Of a stretch of DNA of 64,000 nucleotides, positions 1 through 8,629 are shown piece after piece. Position 1 is the stretch's first letter, and each line of letters opens with the position of its first letter. The notes under the pieces were generated by a model, which was not told where the DNA came from, did not search any database, and worked only from the letters and a program-made list of their open reading frames with translations. The stretch is taken from assembly GCF_012863495.1 (NCBI RefSeq), contig NZ_JAAVJL010000003.1, forward strand, positions 310,001 to 374,000, given 5' to 3'. The stretch is from Pseudanabaena yagii GIHE-NHR1 (GTDB lineage: Bacteria > Cyanobacteriota > Cyanobacteriia > Pseudanabaenales > Pseudanabaenaceae). Both the position numbers and the translations under genes were made by a program.

Positions 1-3000
1 AGTAGTAGCATCTCAGCAGATGTCCAGTAATGGGGTGTCAGTTGGGTTGGGTTAACTCTACCGCGCAAACGCTGCCATTGAGAAAAACTCTTGGGTAACG
101 CTCTATCACTGGGATCATCGCGATCGCTCGCCCAAGTATATAAACCTGATGATGCTTGATTTTGCCAAATCCATTTCAGTGCTTGCCATAGTCGGTCTGG
201 CTGATCGAGCATCACCCATTGATGGGCTTCAGCAATATTAGCTTGCATTGATGGGGTGCTTGGACGAAATGCTCCAGTCTTATCTCGTAAACCTTCCCAA
301 CGTTTTTGAAATACTTGGTTAAGTGCATTGCGATCTCCTTCAGCAATACCACTGGGCCAAAGTCCATCGGTAAAGGCAGAAAATTCAGGTTGGGGAGCTT
401 TTGATTTTGGTTGCTGAGGGGCTGATTGCGTAGATATAGGATTATCTTTTTGCCAAACTGCTTTTAACTTTTCGGCTTGCAATCGCCATAGTTTCGCAGA
501 CTCAGATTGCTTGAGGCGATCAGCTAAAGTAGCTGCATCAAGCAAAGCGCGATAACTAATTACATTAGCTGAAGGATCAATATTAATAGCATTAGGAACG
601 TTTTCCATTTTTCCTGATGAAAGATCAACCCTCACCAATTCAGAGTTTTCGGCGAAGGGGAACTTAGCTGCGCTTAAGATCGGATAACCGGGGCGATTGG
701 TAGCTAACATATCACCGATCAACTTGGCTTTGCGCTGAATATGTGACCATAACCAGCGATCATAGTCAGGCTGCTTGAGGGCGATCGCTACTTCTTCGAG
801 CGCCCAAATCCCTAGTGCAGGAATATCGGCTTCAGGAAGGGTACTATTAATGAAATCATTTTCAGCAAAATAGGGAGATAGTTGCTTAGCTAAATCGAGT
901 TGCCCTGCACGCGCTAGAGCGACCATTTGATAAGCGCCATCACGGAACCGCGATAGGGGATAGCTAACGGGATCGGTTGGGTAGGTGCGGTTTCCAACAA
1001 TTCCCATCGTGAGATGTGCGATCTGAGATTTTAAGCTATCTACAAATTGGGGATCTGGTAAATCTAGGACGAGATTAGATGTGAGTGCGGTCGATGGCGT
1101 TTCTATATCAGCGATCGCCTGATTATCTTCAATGAGCACACTTGCATTGTCACTAGGATTAAGCTCAATGCGAGCATATCCCCAACCATGAGGGTCTTGC
1201 CATTGCGAACGGTTAGATTGCTCACGACTCCATCCTGATGTACTTTCACTACCTAGATATACCTTTGCCTGTTTAGGAATATCTTTAATTACCCAGCGAT
1301 CGCTAATCAGCAGACGATTACCGTTCCAATCAAGGGAGGGAATGGCGGCTCCTGCGGGACCAACACTACGAATTGCGATAACTAGGCGATCGTCAGCACT
1401 AGTTAAGGATTTGAGATTAAGTTGCCAAATTCCTGCTTTGGGTAATGACCAAGATGCTTCGTAGTATTTAGTTTTTGTAAGGATTTTTGGTGCTTTTTGC
1501 GGGGCAAAATCGGTGAATTGCTGTTGAATTTCATTGACGGGAAGGCGATCGCTAGTTGTTTTGATATTTCCTTGGCGATCGACAACCCAAATCGAAACCC
1601 CGAAGCTGCCTGCCTGTGGACTAAAACTGCCACCGATATCATGAAAAGATTTATTGGTCGTAGAGCTGGTGGGACTTGCCAATACGACATGCCCTGCGTT
1701 ACGCAAACCAAAATCGTCAGGACGTAGCTTTATTTGGGCTTCCACTTGCTGCTGGGGCGTGCCATAATTCCAAAGGTTCGCTGCAATAGTAGTAAACTGA
1801 GTGCGGTTATTGATCCCAGCACTGACAATCAGAATCACTGCGAGGATTAGACTGATTATTCGTAGGCGAGTTAGCAGACTAAAAGCAACAACGGTCAGTA
1901 ATAAAGGGATGAAATGCAACGAGTAGATAAATGTTTCATCAGCACCATAGATGCTATGCATTCCAAGCTGAGCTAATAGCGTCAATCCCAGCACAATCCG
2001 TAGCTTGTTATGCTGCTTGATTGTCGCAAATGCCCATAAGCCCAAGCCCAATAAGGCAGTCCAACTGACGATAGCAGCAGTTCCCCACAAACTGCCTGAT
2101 GCTGGAGCCAAAAGATTAGCCTCTATCTTTATCCAGTCAGGACGAATTGCAAAATCCCCAAACTGAGTGGCTGGCATGACCATCGTTTGGTAGAAGAAAG
2201 CACTTAGGAAAGATAAAATACCACCACTAGGCGTAGCAATAAACTTCTTCTCACCAATAAAAGTCCCTGGCTGAAACGGAAATCCAGAATTGGTAAATAC
2301 AATCCGTTGCAAAATCCATAACCCTGTCGCTAGCAGTAAAGAACCGACAAAAATCTGGATTGCTTTTTTCCAGCGATTATTTACCAACGTTGCCAAAATG
2401 CCCACCATTGAGTTAGTAATGGTAATACTCACCGTGATCACATTAATGGCAATATACCAAGCCCCTGTAAACGGACGAAATTGAGCCAGAGTAACAAAAG
2501 CTAAACCTAAAATGAAGGTTAGAGAGGCGAGAGGAAATGACTCAGGAATAATCAGCCAAAAGATCGAAGCCGCACTTACTGCACCAACTAGACTCAGTAA
2601 GGTAGCATCCAGCCGATAGCAACCCATGATTCTAAACAAGGCGTAAAGCGCACCGATCCAAAATGTAGAGACACCAACAGCCACGAGTCTAGCGGCAGCA
2701 AGAGGATCGAGATGAAATAGTTTGCCCGTCAGAAAGACTAGGGGGAAAACGATGAGAGGGAATAGCGGATGTTTGTTATTGCGACCAAAATCACTATTCA
2801 GGCTGGTGAGATTACCAAAAACAGTGGGGATATCTCCACCAAACCAGACATCTTGTGCGTATAAATCAGTAAAAAGAGGTGTAGGAAGCTTATAAGTACC
2901 AATATAGGTTGAAATAGCGATCGCGATCGCTAGTCCTACTATTATGAGAATATCAATTCGATACTGGCGAATAAAGTTTGCTAATGGTGGAGCAAAGTTA

Positions 3001-3026
3001 AAATTAATTGCTTTTAGTTTGTTCAT
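1..3026 (-). CDS. Large membrane protein with C-terminal helical glycosidase-like domain, 3' end missing
   Basis: The frame reads from an ATG at 3026 to the left edge without a stop, so about 1,008 residues are present and the C-terminus is missing. The N-terminal ~430 residues are strongly hydrophobic, with about ten membrane segments in a polytopic GT-C-like layout. The remainder is soluble and contains a stretch (around RFRDGAYQMVALARAG) resembling alpha/alpha-barrel glucoamylase-type domains. The upstream acetyltransferase ends 12 bases before this start, so the two are probably co-transcribed. A role in building or trimming the surface polysaccharide is inferred from context and was not recognised from a named family. 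The fold assignment of the C-terminal part is tentative. Confidence 0.7.
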   Translation of the reverse strand, partial: MNKLKAINFNFAPPLANFIRQYRIDILIIVGLAIAIAISTYIGTYKLPTPLFTDLYAQDVWFGGDIPTVFGNLTSLNSDFGRNNKHPLFPLIVFPLVFLTGKLFHLDPLAAARLVAVGVSTFWIGALYALFRIMGCYRLDATLLSLVGAVSAASIFWLIIPESFPLASLTFILGLAFVTLAQFRPFTGAWYIAINVITVSITITNSMVGILATLVNNRWKKAIQIFVGSLLLATGLWILQRIVFTNSGFPFQPGTFIGEKKFIATPSGGILSFLSAFFYQTMVMPATQFGDFAIRPDWIKIEANLLAPASGSLWGTAAIVSWTALLGLGLWAFATIKQHNKLRIVLGLTLLAQLGMHSIYGADETFIYSLHFIPLLLTVVAFSLLTRLRIISLILAVILIVSAGINNRTQFTTIAANLWNYGTPQQQVEAQIKLRPDDFGLRNAGHVVLASPTSSTTNKSFHDIGGSFSPQAGSFGVSIWVVDRQGNIKTTSDRLPVNEIQQQFTDFAPQKAPKILTKTKYYEASWSLPKAGIWQLNLKSLTSADDRLVIAIRSVGPAGAAIPSLDWNGNRLLISDRWVIKDIPKQAKVYLGSESTSGWSREQSNRSQWQDPHGWGYARIELNPSDNASVLIEDNQAIADIETPSTALTSNLVLDLPDPQFVDSLKSQIAHLTMGIVGNRTYPTDPVSYPLSRFRDGAYQMVALARAGQLDLAKQLSPYFAENDFINSTLPEADIPALGIWALEEVAIALKQPDYDRWLWSHIQRKAKLIGDMLATNRPGYPILSAAKFPFAENSELVRVDLSSGKMENVPNAINIDPSANVISYRALLDAATLADRLKQSESAKLWRLQAEKLKAVWQKDNPISTQSAPQQPKSKAPQPEFSAFTDGLWPSGIAEGDRNALNQVFQKRWEGLRDKTGAFRPSTPSMQANIAEAHQWVMLDQPDRLWQALKWIWQNQASSGLYTWASDRDDPSDRALPKSFSQWQRLRGRVNPTQLTPHYWTSAEMLL

Positions 3027-3038
3027 TTTTACCTGAAG

Positions 3039-3641
3039 TTACTCTCGCATCCTAATCTTTTTAGCAGGTATCCCACCAACAATAGAATAGGGTTCTACAC
3101 TTTTCGTGACAACTGCTCCAGCCCCGATCACCGAGCCTTTACCAATTGTACATCCGTCTAGAATGGTTGCACCTGCTCCAATCCAAACATCATCTTCAAT
3201 GATGATTCCTTTTAAGGTGGGAGTCTGCTGCCTAAATGGAATATTACGATCTTGTAATCCATAGTTAACAGGAACAATAGTTACCTGTGGACCAATCAAG
3301 CAACCATTACCAATAATCAGATCTCCATGTCCATAAAGAACCGTGAATGAGTTTACAAAAGATGAATGTCCAATCTGAATCTTGCCACCATAGGTTCGGA
3401 GGATAGCAAATGAGCTAATTAGAGTATTGTCGCCAATAGTAATTGTGGATTTATCTCCTTCAGATGGATCTGCTTCCAGTGACGCATATTTGCCGACATT
3501 GACATTATTGCCAATAAAAATTTTTTTCTTATTACCACGTATATCTGCCAATATACTTACATCAGCAGATTTACCAATCGCACCTAATCGAGATCTTTGG
3601 TATTGCCAAAAAAGCCACTTCAAAATCAATTTGGGCTTCAT
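3039..3641 (-). CDS. Hexapeptide-repeat (left-handed beta-helix) acyltransferase
   Basis: This 200-residue protein consists largely of imperfect hexapeptide repeats, with isoleucine, valine or leucine every sixth residue from about residue 28 to 190. It ends in the segment GAGAVVTKSVEPYSIVGGIP, typical of WcaF/Maa-type O-acetyltransferases. Such enzymes form trimers and transfer acetyl groups from acetyl-CoA to sugars. The segment DDVWIGAGATILDG precedes the usual end of the helix. It lies in the polysaccharide locus, 12 bases upstream of the large partial membrane protein, and probably acetylates a sugar precursor. Family assignment is firm, substrate unknown. Confidence 0.87.
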   Translation of the reverse strand: MKPKLILKWLFWQYQRSRLGAIGKSADVSILADIRGNKKKIFIGNNVNVGKYASLEADPSEGDKSTITIGDNTLISSFAILRTYGGKIQIGHSSFVNSFTVLYGHGDLIIGNGCLIGPQVTIVPVNYGLQDRNIPFRQQTPTLKGIIIEDDVWIGAGATILDGCTIGKGSVIGAGAVVTKSVEPYSIVGGIPAKKIRMRE

Positions 3642-3755
3642 AAAACCACATCTTTGTTTGTAATTTTCATTAAATACTATATTTTATATTCAGAGCAAGT
3701 TTTTTAGAAAAATCTTAACCTTAAATAGGATTAAAGATATTTGCCTAACAGATTA

Positions 3756-4913
3756 TTATATAAATGTCTTTGACCATTTATATCTTCTAAAAATCCAAGA
3801 CAATAAAACTGATAATCCTAGAATTATCAGAAAGTTTATAATAATTTGTAATAAGAGTATGGAAGTAAAAATAGTATCAAAATTAAATGCCCCTTTAAAT
3901 ATAAAGAAAACATGGAATCCATAAATACCTAGGGAATACTTTGAAATAAATTTAATAAGTCTAGGTGCTTGATACTTTGATAAGATAGCAAGATATAATA
4001 GAAGCCAAGAACCAAAAACAAGAGAAAGTCTCATGTAGTGATCTAAAGGCGATTGATCGACCTGAACAAGAAAATGACTACTTGTAAGAACCCACTCCAA
4101 AACGAAAAATATTAATGATAAGCAAAACAATATAGTTAGTTTGATTTTTAACCATTTGTTGAGCTTATTTAACTTTCCCTCTTGATATTCTTGTGTAGTA
4201 ATTATTGGTGTAAATATATAGGGTAGAAAATTCAAAGGATTATAGTCCCAATGAATAATATTATTAATAACTTTGATATAAGTCCCTTGCAATCCTATAT
4301 AATTGCTAATTGATTCAATCGATGAAAAAACAAATATTAGTGTAGACGAAAGAAATAGTAGAGAGTAATTGATAATTAATTTGGTTGATCTCTTTTCACG
4401 TCTACTAATAAATGAATTTAAAATTGCAGCAAGAGTAGTTAGAAAAATCAAAGAGAAGAAGAAAAAATATGGTGTATTATTACCACTAACTATAAATTCG
4501 CCGAAAAGCTTAACTGATGATGTAGCTCTCTGTATTGCTTCAAGTTTACCTACAAATAGGATGTCGAAAATGGTGATTGCTCCTACCCAAAATGCATAAA
4601 GGGATATCAGCTTAGGTAGACGAGTTTTGATGAAATAGCTAATTCCTAAATTTGTACTTTTGTAATAGAAGAGGAAAAGAGAAATTTGAAGAAATACTGG
4701 AACTGCTAAAGCACCAAACATTCCACTTAATATATATGCACTTAAAGCATAAGTCCAACTATTTGCTATCAGAATTTCTGGGATATGGAAAACTTTTGTT
4801 TTATATGCAACTATAGCGATCGCAAAAATAGCCCGAAGGAAGTCAAATCCTTCAAATTTTTGTAGCTTGTCTGTAGTTGGATTTTCTGCAACTAAGCTTG
4901 ATTGATAGCTCAT
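3756..4913 (-). CDS. Acyltransferase-3 family membrane protein with altered active-site motif
   Basis: This 385-residue polytopic protein has about ten hydrophobic segments and starts the family domain at FDFLRAIFAIAIVAYK. In OafA-type acyltransferases the arginine of this segment is followed eleven residues later by a histidine thought to be catalytic. Here that position is lysine. The protein may therefore be a diverged acyltransferase or may have lost activity. The gene is AT-rich, like its neighbours up to about 11.8 kb, and is separated from GtrA by a repeat-filled gap. In this setting it would modify surface glycan with acyl groups if active. Confidence 0.75.
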   Translation of the reverse strand: MSYQSSLVAENPTTDKLQKFEGFDFLRAIFAIAIVAYKTKVFHIPEILIANSWTYALSAYILSGMFGALAVPVFLQISLFLFYYKSTNLGISYFIKTRLPKLISLYAFWVGAITIFDILFVGKLEAIQRATSSVKLFGEFIVSGNNTPYFFFFSLIFLTTLAAILNSFISRREKRSTKLIINYSLLFLSSTLIFVFSSIESISNYIGLQGTYIKVINNIIHWDYNPLNFLPYIFTPIITTQEYQEGKLNKLNKWLKIKLTILFCLSLIFFVLEWVLTSSHFLVQVDQSPLDHYMRLSLVFGSWLLLYLAILSKYQAPRLIKFISKYSLGIYGFHVFFIFKGAFNFDTIFTSILLLQIIINFLIILGLSVLLSWIFRRYKWSKTFI

Positions 4914-5011
4914 AATAAATATGTTTTGAGTTTACAAAAACAAAAAATACACAAGAAATCTAAAAAATTGACTATCTATTTAGACAAATTAAATAGCTGA
5001 TAAATTAATTA

Positions 5012-5102
5012 TATAGTAATCCTAAATAGTTTGTGGAAGCACAACCCGAAGGGTTGTACTTCCACAAACCCAAAAATCTACAAATGATTTAGGACTGCTA
5101 TA
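5012..5102. repeat. Palindromic TIR element, copy 1 (second copy at 50,692-50,775)
   Basis: The ends are inverted repeats: TATAGTAATCCTAAAT on the left and the near-complement ATTTAGGACTGCTATA on the right (14 of 16 match). Inside is a long hairpin with stem GTGGAAGCACAACCC, loop GAA. The same arrangement in the opposite orientation is found upstream of hisC at about 50.7 kb. It abuts and shares its terminal TATA with the next element. Confidence 0.85.
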
Positions 5103-5214
5103 GCAATGTAAGGTTTACTTAGGACATAAAACCAAAATAAGTGAAGGCGGCACTTCGTGCCGCCTTCACTTATTTTGGTTTTGATTTGTCCTAGCTATCT
5201 CTTACACTGCTATA
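5099..5214. repeat. MITE-like palindromic element with GAA/TTC triloop
   Basis: The whole 116-base element is close to one large inverted repeat bounded by TATAG and CTATA. The perfect inner stem runs through AAGTGAAGGCGGCAC, loop TTC. Its right tail CCTAGCTATCTCTTACA is repeated next to the hairpin at 30.85 kb. With the preceding element it fills the 338-base gap between the GtrA gene and the acyltransferase; no gene is seen there. Confidence 0.8.
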
Positions 5215-5251
5215 TATGTAATTAACTGAAATTCAATAAATTTGTTTCTTG

Positions 5252-5701
5252 CTATTTTTTTGAACTTATTTCTTTGAAAATATAAACTTTACTAATTCCA
5301 TAGGTCACTATAGAAGCAATTAATGACGCAATTATAAAAGCAATAGTATCTCGAAACTGAGCTAGTATAGTTATTGGGAATAGGAGATAACGAATTAATA
5401 GAGAAAACACAATTGTGACTCCCATGCCTAATAGTTGTACAACTGTATAGTAAGAAAATTTATATTTAAATGAACGAGTTTTCTTTTTGTTGTCTTTGAA
5501 TGTAAATCTACTTTGCAAAAAATAACTTAGGATAGTGCCAACTACATACACAATAGCAATAGACATGACATATTCCCAAGCAGAACCATATAAGAACCTG
5601 CCAATAAAATCACGTAGAACAATAGTTACTAAAGTTACAAAACCACCTACTATAAAGTAGATAGGGTATCTAGAAAATATATTAAAAAATTTGCTTTTCA
5701 T
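5252..5701 (-). CDS. GtrA family membrane protein
   Basis: This 149-residue protein has four hydrophobic segments and the GtrA-like layout, with YFIVGGFVTLV in the first segment and a short basic patch (QSRFTFKDNKKKTRSFKYK) near the middle. GtrA proteins are thought to flip polyprenyl-phosphate-linked sugars made by GtrB-type GT2 enzymes. A GtrB-like GT2 is encoded upstream in the same series at 7653-8624. It lies 90 bases after an acyltransferase gene and before the repeat gap. Role in translocating a lipid-linked sugar is inferred. Confidence 0.82.
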   Translation of the reverse strand: MKSKFFNIFSRYPIYFIVGGFVTLVTIVLRDFIGRFLYGSAWEYVMSIAIVYVVGTILSYFLQSRFTFKDNKKKTRSFKYKFSYYTVVQLLGMGVTIVFSLLIRYLLFPITILAQFRDTIAFIIASLIASIVTYGISKVYIFKEISSKK

Positions 5702-5791
5702 TATTTATTGTATTTTGTTATATTGATTTGTGTAACTTCAGTGATTTGTATTAATACCTACTCAAGCAAATAAATATATCTAGTCAATATA

Positions 5792-6898
5792 TTATTTAAC
5801 GAATTTTTGAAGAGATGAGTAGCTTAATAAATGAACAGTCGCCAAAGTAAGAATAATGGTTGGCAATGCATTAAAAACTGCTTGTAAATCAATTGGAAGT
5901 CCCATTATTAATACAGAGTTTGACCATCCTAATATGCTAAATAAATTTACAGTAATGATCGTCAAAATGTATAAGTAGTACTTGTGAATAGCAAAAATAC
6001 CCAAAGAAAACTTCGACAAAAAAATAACAATTTGATTTGATTTTAGAGAATTAATATTGGTACAACTAGTAAAAACTGCTAAAGCTCCACAAACTATTGA
6101 AACTCGAGCATAAAGACCAATATTTACATGATATGACCTCAATAAAACATCTTGGCATCCAAACACAAAAAAGCATAGGTATAGCAATAATACATACTTC
6201 TTTCTGATTCTTTCATTTTGTTGATTAAATAAAAAATAAGCTATTGGAATATAAACAATAAAATTGTCCAATCTCCAATAAGCTATATATGTTCCTGTAA
6301 CATTTAATATTTCAAAATAGACTAGGGATAATACGATTAATGATAAAGCTATATTGTTTTTAATGTTGTGTGATTTAATTTTCAAAAAATAATAGGTCAT
6401 TACTGTTAAAACAATAAGAACAACTATAAAGTAAAACACTGAATCACCAACTATAGGTAATGGTGGAGAAGTTCCAGATAACAATTGGTATATTTGAAGA
6501 TTAGGTATGTACCAAGAAAAAGTTGTATGTGACCATAGCGATTGTATAAATGATATGCAGTAGTAAATAGAAATATGTATAGTTGTCCAAAAAACAAATA
6601 TCTCAAACAAACGCTTACATCTATTTATACAATATTCAATACCTGTAGATTGCAATTTTGCTATTAACAAAAATAAAGATGTTAAAATAAATAAAGGTAC
6701 TGCTAATGGGGTTGATATTAAATATATTTGATCGAGAATAAAATTTGCAATCCCAGAATAACCTAATGTATCTTCACTAATTATACGTACTGGTCTTATA
6801 TGTAAGATCAACACAAGACAAATACTGATTGCTTTTATAAGATCTAATCTAGTGTCTCTATGCTTATTATCTATTTTTTCTGTGTTTGACATATTCAT
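5792..6898 (-). CDS. Acyltransferase-3 family membrane protein
   Basis: This 368-residue polytopic protein has about ten membrane segments. Its N-terminal motif reads RLDLIKAISICLVLILH, keeping the histidine of the OafA-type signature, while the usual first arginine is lysine. It would transfer acetyl or another acyl group to an extracytoplasmic sugar. It follows the methyltransferase gene by 50 bases in the leftward series. It is a different branch from the other acyltransferase at 3756-4913. Substrate unknown. Confidence 0.78.
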   Translation of the reverse strand: MNMSNTEKIDNKHRDTRLDLIKAISICLVLILHIRPVRIISEDTLGYSGIANFILDQIYLISTPLAVPLFILTSLFLLIAKLQSTGIEYCINRCKRLFEIFVFWTTIHISIYYCISFIQSLWSHTTFSWYIPNLQIYQLLSGTSPPLPIVGDSVFYFIVVLIVLTVMTYYFLKIKSHNIKNNIALSLIVLSLVYFEILNVTGTYIAYWRLDNFIVYIPIAYFLFNQQNERIRKKYVLLLYLCFFVFGCQDVLLRSYHVNIGLYARVSIVCGALAVFTSCTNINSLKSNQIVIFLSKFSLGIFAIHKYYLYILTIITVNLFSILGWSNSVLIMGLPIDLQAVFNALPTIILTLATVHLLSYSSLQKFVK

Positions 6899-6948
6899 AT
6901 TTAGGTTGTATTTGGATTATCAAAATGTAATATTAAGCTTTAATTTAA

Positions 6949-7656
6949 TCAAGCAGATTTTTTGCCTATTAGTAAAACTGACTTCCCTAAACTGTAGAAA
7001 ATCAATGGATCAATTTTTCTGGATATAGGAACCATAAAATTATCCCAAAATTGGATCTGTTTTAGTGACGGTGTTCTTTGTTTTAAGAATAATTTGTTAA
7101 CAATATTTGCTATCAATCCAACGCAATCTAAATAAATTAACTTTGTGATTTCAATATTATGTGGCAAGATTTTTCTTATCATTGATTTGTTGTAACGACG
7201 ATAATGACCAATACTAGAATCGAATGAGGAAAAAAGGCATTGATGAGCTGGACTTAAAACAATCAAGCTACCATTAGTATTTAATAACTGAGTAGCTTTA
7301 ATAAGTTCTGAGTTATCTTTGTATATGTGTTCTAATACATCTATGTATAAGATTGAATCAAATAAAATATTTTTCTCAAGATTATTAATAGTTCCATTTA
7401 GAAAATTATGTTTAGTTGACTGAGATAAATTAAAGTTTAATTTTAAAACTTGTAAAAGAGCATCATCTGGTTCTAAACATAACCATTTATAGTATTGGCA
7501 ATTTAAAAACATAGTAGTGTTATTCCCTATGCCTGCACCAACCTCTAATACATAACCATGAATAAACTCGGCTATTAAAAACTTTATATAATTTTTCCAA
7601 TTAGTTGCTTGAGCAAAACCATCTAATTCTTTGCCAATGTATTTAAAGTTAATCAT
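6949..7656 (-). CDS. Class I SAM-dependent methyltransferase
   Basis: This 235-residue soluble protein has SAM-binding motif I at YVLEVGAGIGNNT (about residues 35-47) and an acidic residue after the second strand (CLEPDD). A DSILYIDVLEHI segment corresponds to motif II/post-II. It resembles methyltransferases that sit beside GtrB-like glycosyltransferases. The start codon overlaps the stop of the GT2 gene by 4 bases, so the two are translationally coupled. Substrate may be a lipid-linked sugar or a polysaccharide end group; this is inference. Confidence 0.85.
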   Translation of the reverse strand: MINFKYIGKELDGFAQATNWKNYIKFLIAEFIHGYVLEVGAGIGNNTTMFLNCQYYKWLCLEPDDALLQVLKLNFNLSQSTKHNFLNGTINNLEKNILFDSILYIDVLEHIYKDNSELIKATQLLNTNGSLIVLSPAHQCLFSSFDSSIGHYRRYNKSMIRKILPHNIEITKLIYLDCVGLIANIVNKLFLKQRTPSLKQIQFWDNFMVPISRKIDPLIFYSLGKSVLLIGKKSA

Positions 7657-8624
7657 GATTTTATCGACAAAAAACTATCAATGAAGTATTTATAATCACG
7701 GATAGGAATGAAGTTAGAGCTATTACGTGTAGATAGAATAATCATACTAAAGATAATTCCTGTAAGTACAAGCTGAAATAAAGTTAAAATTATAAAGCCA
7801 AATACGTTAGTAGCCCAACCTGGTATTGCTAAGTTTGTGCCAAATTTAACTACTATAGTGATAAGCAACACTAGCAATGCGATGGCTAATAGGGTAACAA
7901 CAACCATTAAAATTCTCGTCCCTACAACATCACCATACACAGCGATCGAGCTTAGCCCATGTGTTACGAGCGATACAAGATTCATTTTCGGCTGACCAGC
8001 TAATCGCCTTGCTCTAGGTATAGCTACTTCAATATAGGGGATGCGAGAGCGCTGAATACTTGATGAATAGTGATTCCAAATTCCTGAGATAACTACTATA
8101 TTTTTTAATATTGAATAAGGAATTAAACTGAAATTACCAAAACTTATTTCTTTCCCTACAAGTAATCGATAAATCCTCTTGTAAATTGAGTAAAATGTTT
8201 TGAATGTGAAATTTTCAGATCGTTTGCTTCGCTTAGCAAAAATAATTTTATTTTGATCTGTTTTGTCAAAGATATTGAGCAAGTTGTCGATTTCAAAAGG
8301 ATTATCTTCTCCATCTCCATCCATGACAATAACTAAGTCTGTGGATAATTTTTGATATATGTGGCACAGACCGACAGCGATCGCTCTTTGATGACCAAGG
8401 TTGCAGCGTAGTCTAAGAATATTAACAGCTTGAATTTGATGGTACTGCTGATTAGCCAAAGATGTTGGTATTGGAGCTGTTGAATAGTCATCAACAATGA
8501 CTATTTCTAAGTTCACTGCTTGAGTAAACTTTACTTCATCAATCAAAGGAAGCAATATCTCTAAAGCTTCCCAGTCATTGAACGATGGAATAAGTACGAT
8601 TAATTTCTTTATTGTATTACTCAT
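7653..8624 (-). CDS. GtrB-like family 2 glycosyltransferase (polyprenyl-phosphate sugar synthase type)
   Basis: This 323-residue protein has an N-terminal GT-A domain with the nucleotide-binding segment IVIVDDYST and the metal-binding segment VMDGDGEDNP (about residues 99-108). Two C-terminal membrane helices follow (about 235-300), as in GtrB/DPM-like enzymes. Such enzymes load a sugar from an NDP donor onto undecaprenyl phosphate. It lies 5 bases after a GT-C gene and overlaps the next methyltransferase gene. Together with GtrA and two GT-C proteins it suggests a lipid-linked sugar route: synthesis, flipping, then transfer outside. Confidence 0.88.
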   Translation of the reverse strand: MSNTIKKLIVLIPSFNDWEALEILLPLIDEVKFTQAVNLEIVIVDDYSTAPIPTSLANQQYHQIQAVNILRLRCNLGHQRAIAVGLCHIYQKLSTDLVIVMDGDGEDNPFEIDNLLNIFDKTDQNKIIFAKRSKRSENFTFKTFYSIYKRIYRLLVGKEISFGNFSLIPYSILKNIVVISGIWNHYSSSIQRSRIPYIEVAIPRARRLAGQPKMNLVSLVTHGLSSIAVYGDVVGTRILMVVVTLLAIALLVLLITIVVKFGTNLAIPGWATNVFGFIILTLFQLVLTGIIFSMIILSTRNSSNFIPIRDYKYFIDSFLSIKS

Positions 8625-8629
8625 TATCT

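Noticed and set aside
1403-1711. 102-codon reverse-strand frame
   Set aside because: It lies wholly inside the large membrane/glycosidase-like gene in another phase; composition shows no protein-like conservation.
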